A stretch of DNA of 5,557 nucleotides from Prevotella sp. (GTDB lineage: Bacteria; Bacteroidota; Bacteroidia; Bacteroidales; Bacteroidaceae). Each line of letters begins with the position of its first letter. Positions within the stretch are counted from its first letter, which is position 1. Positions 1 to 5,557 of this stretch are shown here, in pieces. The position numbers were made by a program, and so were the translations under genes. Under the pieces are notes generated by a model, which saw nothing but the letters and a program-made list of their open reading frames with translations, was not told the DNA's origin and searched no databases. Location of the stretch: assembly GCA_021203915.1 (NCBI GenBank), contig JAJQAI010000322.1, positions 1 to 5,557 of the forward strand, read 5' to 3'.

Positions 1-26
1 GAAATATTTTATTCCAAAAAAAGTAG

Positions 27-34
27 TAATTTTG
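27..34 (+). promoter_or_regulatory. Candidate -7 promoter box upstream of the AAA+ ATPase gene
   Basis: The sequence TAATTTTG fits the Bacteroidota sigma-ABfr -7 consensus TAnnTTTG and is followed by C, as is common for these promoters. The expected -33 element would lie near the left edge, where only a T-rich stretch (5-13) is seen and no clear TTTG. If it is used, transcription would start near base 40 and leave a leader of about 140 nt before the ATG at 182. It is the best promoter match in front of this gene, but the missing -33 box keeps confidence low. Confidence 0.4.
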
Positions 35-99
35 CAGAAAAATAGAATTTATTTAAGATTTGAAGCGCTTAATAAGAGCGAACGAACTTGTTAGGAGAA

Positions 100-127
100 G
101 ACAATTCTTTAATGACAATTCTTTAAT
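100..127. repeat. Perfect tandem duplication of a 14-bp unit
   Basis: The unit GACAATTCTTTAAT occurs twice without a gap, at 100-113 and 114-127, with no mismatch. It lies in the untranslated leader between the candidate promoter and the ATPase start codon. It could be a slippage duplication, a binding site for a regulator that recognises direct repeats, or the trace of an insertion junction. The sequence alone does not distinguish these. The core ATTCTTTAAT appears once more at 4021-4030 in the parA-parB gap, which may be chance in AT-rich DNA. Confidence 0.85.
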
Positions 128-181
128 ACTATCCGCGCCACATCGTATTGAAAAAATTATCTTTTTTAAAACTTTTAGTGT

Positions 182-1090
182 ATGATTAAAGAAAATACCA
201 CACTTTTCGAATGGAATAATGATATAATTTCCTCTATTCTTAAGTACTTATCAAAAGAAAGGAATAATAAAATTGCGCAACCATATTCGATTGTTGGTGA
301 ATGGGGTAGTGGAAAAACCACGTTACTTAAGAGGTTGCAAGAAGAAATAAAAAAAGATTTGCCACAATATAAGCCAATATATGTGGATGCTATAACACTT
401 TTTTCTGTGGATGACTTATTGGCATATTTAGACCCCATTCAAGAAGACTCTCCTAGGATAGTTTTGCTCGTAGATAATATTCAATTTTATTTTAATAGGA
501 CTGATATCTATGACAATTATAAACTTAGAGGAAAGTTAAATAAGGCTGGTGCTCCCGTTTTAATTTCAACTGCCAATTGTGTTTTGCCTGCTTTCGTAGA
601 TTATGAAGCTGCATTTTTTGAGGGTATAAAGATTATTTATATTAAGTCCTTCAAAAAAGAGGTTTTCCAAAAGCTTGTACATCCCGGAATAGATATGAAG
701 CGTCTAGAGAGATTAATGTCATATTTACCACAAACTATTCGTTCTTTCCTTTTAGCAACTAAAATCGTAGCGGAATCTACTAATAGTGATATGGATATGG
801 ATCTTTTGAAAGATTATTATTCCCATTTCTACCTAATTAAATTCGAAGGATACGTTAAGCAAATCCAGAGGATTTTATTAGTTATGTCAATTTCTGAGGA
901 CGAGGTTGACTTAAAGTATATTCGTGAAAAAATGGGTCAAGAAAATGGTATGATTTCGCCTTATCTTAAGGTGATGGTGGACCAAAATTTAATAACAAGA
1001 ACATCAACTACGCAACGAAAAGGTAGATATACGATTTCGGATCCACTATTTAAATTTTGGCTTAAAGAGTCCTATAATTGTGAAAAGTAA
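182..1090 (+). CDS. AAA+ ATPase with C-terminal winged-helix region (ORC/Cdc6- or archaeal-ATPase-like), function unknown
   Basis: This 302-residue protein is a P-loop ATPase whose cellular role I cannot name. Walker A (GEWGSGKT) is at residues 39-46 and a Walker B-like strand (IVLLVDN) at 93-99. A sensor-1-like strand (VLISTAN) is at 126-132, and a sensor-2-like helix with R187 follows YLPQT. Residues about 225-295 look like a winged helix and end in YTISDPLFKFWL (283-294), close to the Y-x-(I/L)-x-D-P-x-x-x-F-W signature that ends many archaeal-type and DUF234-linked ATPases. The usual Walker B glutamate is Asn99, and LLVDNIQF resembles the DnaA Walker B strand. The ATG at 182 is the first possible start, because a stop lies two codons upstream; no Shine-Dalgarno is visible. 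Sampled lines give roughly 30% GC against about 40% in neighbouring genes, which suggests transfer. There is no partner gene in view and it converges on lpxB. The fold is fairly sure; the function is open. Confidence 0.85.
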   Translation: MIKENTTLFEWNNDIISSILKYLSKERNNKIAQPYSIVGEWGSGKTTLLKRLQEEIKKDLPQYKPIYVDAITLFSVDDLLAYLDPIQEDSPRIVLLVDNIQFYFNRTDIYDNYKLRGKLNKAGAPVLISTANCVLPAFVDYEAAFFEGIKIIYIKSFKKEVFQKLVHPGIDMKRLERLMSYLPQTIRSFLLATKIVAESTNSDMDMDLLKDYYSHFYLIKFEGYVKQIQRILLVMSISEDEVDLKYIREKMGQENGMISPYLKVMVDQNLITRTSTTQRKGRYTISDPLFKFWLKESYNCEK

Positions 1091-1111
1091 GAAAAGCTTT
1101 CGATAAAGATT

Positions 1112-2263
1112 TTATTCAGTTTTATTTTGTAGCAATTCCACCATTATTTTTGCAGCGTTTTTAGGTGCGCAACCATCTCCTAGGGCTTTACTAACTTCCT
1201 TATATCCCTCAATTATTTTGTCACGAAATTCACCTTCAGTGATAATTTTGCCCAATTCATCGGCAATATTTTCAACAGTAAAAGTATCAGCGACTAGTTC
1301 CTTTACAATTTCTTTGTCAGCAATAAGGTTAATCAGTGAGATGTATTTCACTTTTATTAAAATCTTGCGAGCAAGTGCAATAACCTTTGGTATAGGTGTT
1401 TCATAGCAAACCACCTGTGGAACCCCGAAAAGACCGGTCTCTAAAGTTGCCGTGCCACTTGTTACTAGTGCTGCATAAGAATTGGCAAGCAGGGAATAAG
1501 TCTTATCATATATAATCTTTACGGGTTTTCCTAAAATGAACTTTTCATAATATTCTTTAGCAATAGCTGGTGCACCTGCAATAACAAGTTGATAATTATC
1601 CGTATAGCGTGAGGCCGCCTCTATCATAGCGGGTAAATTGTCCTTAATCTCTTGTTTTCTGCTTCCTGACAGCAGAGCGATTATATGTTTTTTAGATGAA
1701 AGATTATTTGAGGAGCAAAATTCTTCCCAAGTTTCGGAGTATTTCTGTTTAAAATCTAAAATTTCTTCTGCGGTGGGATTTCCTATATAGTGCACGGGAT
1801 AGCCATGTTTTTTTTCATAGAAAGGTACCTCAAAAGGCAGGATGGAAAATAGCTCTGCAACATCACGCTTTATATTTTTTATTCGGTACTCCTTCCATGC
1901 CCATATTTTAGGAGAAATGTAATAATATACCGGTATTTGAGTCTTTGTCTTTACGAATTTAGCAACTTTTAAGTTGAAGCCAGGATAGTCAACTAGTATT
2001 ACTACGCTAGGGTCAAAAGAAAGTATGTCTTTCTTGCAGAAGGACATCATGCTAAATATTGTTCTTAGGTGTAGCAATACGGGAACTATACCCATATAGG
2101 CTAAATCCTTGTAATGCTTTAGTTGGGTTCCACCTTCTTTTGCCATCATGTCTCCACCTATGAAACGAAATTGGGCATCTTTATCATATTTTTTAAGATA
2201 CGCCATTAGGTGCGAGGCGTGAAGGTCGCCACTAGCCTCTCCAACTATGATGTAATATTTCAT
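1112..2263 (-). CDS. lpxB: Lipid-A-disaccharide synthase LpxB
   Basis: LpxB is the GT19 glycosyltransferase that joins UDP-2,3-diacylglucosamine to lipid X (2,3-diacylglucosamine-1-phosphate), giving the beta-1,6 disaccharide of lipid A and releasing UDP. It is a peripheral enzyme on the cytoplasmic face of the inner membrane. At 383 residues it has the normal family length. Family motifs occur in order: GEASGD at 8-13, FIGGDMM at 34-40, DYPGFN at 92-97, YYISPKIWAWK at 114-124, GNP at 161-163, LLSGSRKQEI at 197-206 and TSGTATLET at 268-276. The last lies in the C-terminal nucleotide-sugar half. The ATG follows the surE stop by 4 bp, and an AAGAGG stretch directly abuts the start codon, so translation is probably coupled to surE. 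The gene ends 21 bp from the convergent ATPase gene. Nothing is truncated or missing, and the assignment is secure. Confidence 0.97.
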   Translation of the reverse strand: MKYYIIVGEASGDLHASHLMAYLKKYDKDAQFRFIGGDMMAKEGGTQLKHYKDLAYMGIVPVLLHLRTIFSMMSFCKKDILSFDPSVVILVDYPGFNLKVAKFVKTKTQIPVYYYISPKIWAWKEYRIKNIKRDVAELFSILPFEVPFYEKKHGYPVHYIGNPTAEEILDFKQKYSETWEEFCSSNNLSSKKHIIALLSGSRKQEIKDNLPAMIEAASRYTDNYQLVIAGAPAIAKEYYEKFILGKPVKIIYDKTYSLLANSYAALVTSGTATLETGLFGVPQVVCYETPIPKVIALARKILIKVKYISLINLIADKEIVKELVADTFTVENIADELGKIITEGEFRDKIIEGYKEVSKALGDGCAPKNAAKIMVELLQNKTE

Positions 2264-2267
2264 CCTC

Positions 2268-3023
2268 TTAGAACCATTTTCTTATACTATCCATCGCCTC
2301 GTAGCTAGTAACATCAATTGTGGTAGGTGTAATTGCAATGTAACCATGACTAAGCGCCCAATTATCTGTGTCTTCAGCCTCGGGCTCATCGTTGGTGTAA
2401 TTTCCAACGAGCCAATAGTAGTCATAGCCACGTGGATGCCTATGTTTGTGTACCTCATTGCCCCATGTTCCTTTGGCCATACGACAAACCTTTACACCTT
2501 TAAATTCTTCTGTAAGAGGGAAATTTACGTTAAGACATACTCCTAAAGGTAAACCTTCTTTAAGAACTTTAGATACTATGTGGCGTATCACCCCTCTAAG
2601 CGGCTCAAAGTTAGCATCTTCTCTAAAATCGCATAAGGAAAATGCAAGGGAAGGGATATATTTCATACAACCCTCTTTAGTTACTCCCATTGTACCTGAG
2701 TAGTGAGAGTTTACAGATGCATTATCTCCATGGTTGATACCTCCTATTATTACATCGGGTCGTCTAGGACATAGCTCACTAAGCGCTAGTTTGGTACAGT
2801 CAACGGGTGTGCCGTTGCATGACCAAATTTGAACCCCATCTTTTTCAAAACGCTTTTTTAGGCGAAGTGGCAATGTAGCAGAGAATGCTGTAGAGTAGCC
2901 AGAACGTGCGTCTTCAGGTGCACAAACTAGTATTTCAGCTATATCCGAGAGCATTTCAACTAGTGAGTTAATCCCTTTGGCTTGGTATCCATCATCGTTG
3001 GAGATAAGTATCAGTGGCTTCAT
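2268..3023 (-). CDS. surE: 5'/3'-nucleotidase SurE (stationary-phase survival protein)
   Basis: SurE is a cytoplasmic metal-dependent phosphatase that removes phosphate from nucleoside 5'- and 3'-monophosphates; some homologues also cleave short polyphosphate. The 251-residue length is normal. The N-terminal ISNDDG motif provides Asp10 and Asp11, RSGYS provides Ser41, and GGINHGDN provides Asn96. These match the family metal-site residues Asp, Asp, Ser and Asn. NGTPVDC (69-75), HYSGTMGVTKEG and LNVNFP are also typical. The ATG at 3023 sits just before the ILISNDDG strand, as expected. An A-rich leader without a Shine-Dalgarno precedes it, which is usual in Bacteroidota. It is the first gene of the surE-lpxB unit and is divergent from parA. 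A promoter for it is visible at 3060-3089. The family assignment is secure; the in vivo substrate is not shown by sequence. Confidence 0.97.
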   Translation of the reverse strand: MKPLILISNDDGYQAKGINSLVEMLSDIAEILVCAPEDARSGYSTAFSATLPLRLKKRFEKDGVQIWSCNGTPVDCTKLALSELCPRRPDVIIGGINHGDNASVNSHYSGTMGVTKEGCMKYIPSLAFSLCDFREDANFEPLRGVIRHIVSKVLKEGLPLGVCLNVNFPLTEEFKGVKVCRMAKGTWGNEVHKHRHPRGYDYYWLVGNYTNDEPEAEDTDNWALSHGYIAITPTTIDVTSYEAMDSIRKWF

Positions 3024-3059
3024 GTTTTTTATTAGGTTTTTGAAGAATCTTTAACCTTG

Positions 3060-3089
3060 CAAAAGTATAGAAAAAAGGTTTAAAACAAA
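3060..3089 (-). promoter_or_regulatory. Predicted surE-lpxB promoter (-33 TTTG, -7 TACTTTTG)
   Basis: Read on the minus strand, TTTG at 3089-3086 is followed after 18 nt by TACTTTTG at 3067-3060. This fits the Bacteroidota pattern of TTTG and TAnnTTTG, although the usual spacer is about 19-21 nt. Transcription would begin near 3054, leaving a leader of about 30 nt before the surE ATG at 3023. This is the best two-part promoter match in the window. The -33 box lies where the parA promoter would need its own upstream element. Confidence 0.6.
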
Positions 3090-3109
3090 TATTTCTCGTA
3101 TAAAATATG

Positions 3110-3117
3110 TATTTTTG
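3110..3117 (+). promoter_or_regulatory. Predicted parA promoter -7 box
   Basis: TATTTTTG fits TAnnTTTG and is followed by C. Its G-C step sits in the 10-bp palindrome TTTTGCAAAA (3114-3123). No good TTTG -33 box is found at the right distance; the nearest T-rich sequence is in 3087-3094, overlapping the surE -33 region. A start near 3123 would give a parA leader of about 60 nt. It is presumably the promoter for parA and possibly for parB and the DUF5683 gene. Confidence 0.5.
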
Positions 3118-3182
3118 CAAAATAGTTTCTCGCCCCAAAACCTCTATCTGTCAAGGTATCAGGGACTTATCATTATTGTGAA

Positions 3183-3953
3183 ATGAACGTAGCAAAGATT
3201 ATAGCACTTGCCAATCAAAAGGGCGGAGTGGGCAAAACCACAACAACAATCAACTTAGCAGCCTCACTAGCCACACTTGAAAAGAAGGTTCTTGTCATTG
3301 ATGCTGATCCTCAAGCCAATGCTTCAAGTGGTCTAGGTGTAAACACCAAGGATATTGATTGTTCACTTTATGAGTGTATCATCGATGATGCAGATGTTCG
3401 AGATGCTGTGTATACAACAGATATAGATGGTTTAGATATTATACCAAGTCACATAGACTTAGTAGGTGCTGAAATAGAAATGCTAAACCTAGAGCATAGA
3501 GAGCAGGTGATAAAAAACATGCTTGAACCAATCAGAGCGGACTACGACTATATACTGATTGATTGCTCGCCATCGCTTGGGCTAATAACCGTAAATGCTC
3601 TAACTGCGGCAGATTCTGTAATAATACCTGTGCAGTGTGAGTATTTTGCTTTAGAGGGAATAAGCAAATTGCTTAACACCATAAAAATAATAAAGAGCAA
3701 ACTTAATCCAAAAATAGAGATAGAAGGGTTTCTTCTTACCATGTATGATAGCCGCCTTCGTCTAGCTAACCAAATATACGATGAGGTTAAGCGTCACTTT
3801 CAAGAGCTAGTATTCAAAACGGTTATACAACGTAATGTAAAGTTAAGTGAGTCCCCTAGTCATGGGCTACCTGTAATACTTTACGATGCTGACTCTAGAG
3901 GAAGTAGAAACCATCTAGCTTTGGCTAAGGAGATTATAAGTAAGAACGAATAA
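3183..3953 (+). CDS. parA: Chromosome partitioning ATPase ParA (Soj-like)
   Basis: ParA is the nucleoid-binding ATPase that, together with ParB-parS complexes, moves newly replicated origins apart. The 256-residue length and the absence of an N-terminal helix-turn-helix domain place it with chromosomal Soj-type proteins rather than long plasmid ParA proteins. The deviant Walker A KGGVGKTT is at residues 13-20, with signature Lys13 and catalytic Lys18. The A' motif IDADPQAN is at 39-46, Walker B (YILIDCSPSLGL) at 123-134 with Asp127, and the conserved EYFALEG at 152-158. The basic segments RLRLANQI and RNVKLSESPSHG towards the C-terminus are typical of the DNA-binding and nucleotide-switch region. 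The ATG at 3183 directly precedes the first beta-strand (VAKIIALANQKGG), as in relatives. ParB is encoded 108 bp downstream. Nothing is missing, and the assignment is secure. Confidence 0.97.
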   Translation: MNVAKIIALANQKGGVGKTTTTINLAASLATLEKKVLVIDADPQANASSGLGVNTKDIDCSLYECIIDDADVRDAVYTTDIDGLDIIPSHIDLVGAEIEMLNLEHREQVIKNMLEPIRADYDYILIDCSPSLGLITVNALTAADSVIIPVQCEYFALEGISKLLNTIKIIKSKLNPKIEIEGFLLTMYDSRLRLANQIYDEVKRHFQELVFKTVIQRNVKLSESPSHGLPVILYDADSRGSRNHLALAKEIISKNE

Positions 3954-4003
3954 AATAAAGAGCTTTAAAGATAGATAGAGAATCTAGATACTCCTCTTTT
4001 TCT

Positions 4004-4021
4004 TTTTGGGGCATCCCAAGA
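4004..4021 (+). other. Short GC-containing hairpin in the parA-parB gap (possible attenuator)
   Basis: The core TTGGG-GCAT-CCCAA forms a perfect 5-bp stem with a 4-nt loop, and one G-T and one T-A pair extend it. A T-rich stretch, TTCTTTAATTCTTTT, follows. This resembles a weak intrinsic terminator or an RNA element that sets the parB to parA expression ratio. The stem is short and the T tract is interrupted, so partial read-through would be expected at most. The 108-bp gap (3954-4061) also carries the 9-bp direct repeat AGCTTTAAA at 3961-3969 and 4039-4047, and no TAnnTTTG box. Confidence 0.35.
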
Positions 4022-4061
4022 TTCTTTAATTCTTTTGAAGCTTTAAATGTGAAAAAAGAAC

Positions 4062-4955
4062 ATGGCAACTAAAAAAAGATATGCTAATGCGCTTGGGCGT
4101 GGACTTGATGCTCTAATTTCTTCTGAGACAGTTCGTCCATATGGTAGTTCCACTATAAGTGAAGTACCTTTAGATGAAATTGAGCCAAATCCCAATCAAC
4201 CTCGCCGTCAGTTTGATGAACAATCGCTTCAAGGCTTAGCAGATAGCATACGTGAAATAGGTATTATTCAACCCATTACACTTCGTCAGATAGATGATAA
4301 AAAATTTCTAATTATAGCAGGAGAACGCCGTTGGCGTGCTTCACGCTTAGCAGGAATAAAGGCTATACCTGCATATATTAGAACAATTAAAGATGAGAGC
4401 GTCATGGAGATGGCTCTTATCGAAAATATTCAAAGAGAAGACCTAAATGCCATAGAGATTGCTCTAGCTTATGAACATCTTCTTGCAAACTCTCAAATGA
4501 CGCAGGAGAGCATCTCAAAAAGGGTTGGAAAATCTCGCGCTGCCATTGCAAATTATTTGCGTTTGCTAAATCTTCCAGCTGAAGTACAACTAGCTTTAAG
4601 AAGTAGGGAGATAGATATGGGACATGCACGTGCTTTGCTTTCTATTGATAGCCCCTCGCTTCAAGTAAAGTTATTTAAAGAGATACAAAAGAACGGCTAT
4701 TCTGTACGTAAAGTGGAAGAGTTGGTTCGTCGATTAAAGAATGGAGAGGATATTGACTCGGGTAAGAAAAAGATTGTAGCTATACAAAAAATGCCCGAGG
4801 AAATTATAAAGTTTAAGAAAAGTTTGATAGATAGTCTTGGGCTTAAGGTCCAAGTAACGTGTTCCTCAAGTGGAAAAGGCAAGATAAGCATTTCATTTGA
4901 AGATAAAGATGAGATGAAGCGTTTGATAGAAGCGCTTGGTAAACGAAAGAGATAG
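4062..4955 (+). CDS. parB: Chromosome partitioning protein ParB (CTP-dependent parS clamp)
   Basis: ParB binds parS sites near the origin, hydrolyses CTP, slides as a clamp on DNA, and stimulates ParA. At 297 residues it has normal length and all domains. The N-terminal ParA-interaction motif ALGRGLDALI is at 10-19. The ParB/Srx CTP-binding domain starts near residue 33 (EVPLDEIEPNPNQPRRQF) and contains GERRWRA at 87-93 and the ENIQRE box at 121-126. The parS-binding helix-turn-helix is at about 145-170 (TQESISKRVGKSRAAIANYLRLL), followed by MGHARALL. The C-terminal 30 residues (KGKISISFEDKDEMKRLIEAL) match the dimerisation region. The ATG at 4062 fits the usual distance to the LGRGL motif. 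An upstream ATG at 4047 is in frame but runs straight into TGA. It is probably co-transcribed with parA and the downstream gene. The assignment is secure. Confidence 0.97.
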   Translation: MATKKRYANALGRGLDALISSETVRPYGSSTISEVPLDEIEPNPNQPRRQFDEQSLQGLADSIREIGIIQPITLRQIDDKKFLIIAGERRWRASRLAGIKAIPAYIRTIKDESVMEMALIENIQREDLNAIEIALAYEHLLANSQMTQESISKRVGKSRAAIANYLRLLNLPAEVQLALRSREIDMGHARALLSIDSPSLQVKLFKEIQKNGYSVRKVEELVRRLKNGEDIDSGKKKIVAIQKMPEEIIKFKKSLIDSLGLKVQVTCSSSGKGKISISFEDKDEMKRLIEALGKRKR

Positions 4956-4976
4956 AAAAATACAACCTTAAAGGTC

Positions 4977-5557
4977 GTGAACAATAACCACCGATTTATA
5001 TCCAGGACGTTGTGTCTGATTGTGGCTTTTCTTCTAGAGACAGTCTTTTTACCTATCTCAGCACAAGAGACTCTTTCTAATGCGTTAAAAGGTGACACAA
5101 TCAAAACTCAAACCGAAGGGGAAATACTTCAGATAAGAGATTCTCTTTCCGAGAGTGTTGACAGCATAGTTGCCCTGCTTGATTCAGCTACGCTTGATGA
5201 GTTGGTTACAGATTCTCTTCCTAAAAAAGCTAAACGCGATTGGACGACATGGCGTCCAAATCCGAAGCGAGCAATGTGGCTTGCTATTGTTATTCCAGGT
5301 GCTGGACAAGTATACAACCGAAAGTTTTGGAAATTGCCTATAGTATATGGTGGATTCTTAGGTTGTATTTACGCTTTAAGATGGAATGGTCAGATGTATA
5401 AGGATTACTCACAAGCTTATATGGATTTGATGGATAATGATCCAAGTACAGAAAGTTACAATAAGTTTCTACATCTAGGCGCTACAATAACTGATGCAAA
5501 TAAATCACGGTATGAGTCACTTTTTCAAAAAAGAAAGGATTATTACCGTAAATATAG
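4977..5557 (+). CDS. DUF5683 envelope protein, 3' end outside the window (GTG start)
   Basis: This open frame runs from the parB stop to the right edge and gives 193 codons from a GTG at 4977. There is no ATG before an internal one at 5274, so ATG-only gene finders would miss or shorten it. AAAGG at 4970-4974 supplies a close Shine-Dalgarno. The N-terminus reads as a signal peptide: basic residues at 6-10, a hydrophobic stretch at 12-28 with an odd Glu21, and a likely cleavage after A29 (PISA|QE). Residues about 30-88 are polar and acidic. Then WTTWRPNPKRAMWLAIVIPG begins the DUF5683 core, with PGAGQVYNRKFWKLPIVYGG (107-126) and a membrane segment to about 134. The rest is polar and Tyr-rich. 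The domain is known mainly from Bacteroidota next to parB; its function is unknown. It probably shares a transcript with parAB. The exact start is the least sure point. Confidence 0.85.
   Translation, partial: MNNNHRFISRTLCLIVAFLLETVFLPISAQETLSNALKGDTIKTQTEGEILQIRDSLSESVDSIVALLDSATLDELVTDSLPKKAKRDWTTWRPNPKRAMWLAIVIPGAGQVYNRKFWKLPIVYGGFLGCIYALRWNGQMYKDYSQAYMDLMDNDPSTESYNKFLHLGATITDANKSRYESLFQKRKDYYRKY

Noticed and set aside
61..82. Small hairpin CGCTT-AATAA-GAGCG and palindrome AAGCGCTT upstream of the ATPase
   Set aside because: The stem has four Watson-Crick pairs plus one wobble and no T tract or conserved RNA signature. It is not enough for a terminator or riboswitch.
112..126. Mini open frame ATG-ACA-ATT-CTT-TAA in the leader of the ATPase gene
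   Set aside because: Four codons created by the tandem repeat, with no ribosome binding site and no attenuator-type codon run. Chance is the simplest explanation.
1091..1124. Possible bidirectional terminator between the ATPase gene and lpxB
   Set aside because: Only a 4-bp AT-rich stem (CTTT-CGAT-AAAG) can be drawn in the 21-bp gap, and there is no clean T tract. It is too weak to call a terminator.
1398..1411. parS-like sequence GTTTCATAGCAAAC
   Set aside because: The outer arms match the parS palindrome, but the four central bases differ and break the CACGTG core. It lies inside lpxB, where it encodes part of the conserved CYETPIP segment.
4626..4633. Palindrome GCACGTGC with a parS-like CACGTG core
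   Set aside because: The flanks do not continue the parS palindrome, and the bases encode the conserved GHARAL motif of ParB, which explains them fully.
4697..5104. 135-codon open frame on the minus strand
   Set aside because: It overlaps the 3' end of parB and the signal-peptide region of the DUF5683 gene in antisense. It shows no recognisable domain and is explained as a shadow of these genes.

Overview
The window is typical of a Bacteroidota (Bacteroidales) chromosome, possibly a Prevotellaceae-like genome; the family assignment is an inference. Two things support this. The gene order surE-lpxB divergent from parA-parB-DUF5683 is a recurrent arrangement in that phylum. The promoter-like boxes also fit the Bacteroidota TAnnTTTG -7 consensus, and there are few Shine-Dalgarno sequences.

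Layout from left to right. Bases 1-181 are an AT-rich non-coding leader with one promoter-like box and a perfect 14-bp tandem repeat. Bases 182-1090 (+) encode a compact AAA+ ATPase with a C-terminal winged-helix region. It is visibly lower in GC than the rest and looks like an accessory insertion. It converges on lpxB with only a 21-bp gap. On the minus strand, surE (3023-2268) and lpxB (2263-1112) form a tight two-gene unit encoding a survival nucleotidase and the lipid A disaccharide synthase. A 159-bp intergenic region then holds back-to-back promoters for surE and parA. On the plus strand, parA (3183-3953) and parB (4062-4955) encode the chromosome partition ATPase and its CTP-dependent DNA clamp. 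They are followed after 21 bp by a DUF5683 envelope protein that starts at a GTG and runs off the right edge.

The genes cover two core processes, chromosome segregation (parAB) and outer-membrane lipid A synthesis (lpxB), with surE in nucleotide or phosphate housekeeping. The DUF5683 protein has a signal peptide and a membrane segment, which ties the par operon physically to an envelope gene. The only part that is not ordinary core genome is the left-hand ATPase and its leader. I found no CRISPR array, tRNA, rRNA, insertion sequence or canonical parS site, and nothing that clearly amounts to a new system.
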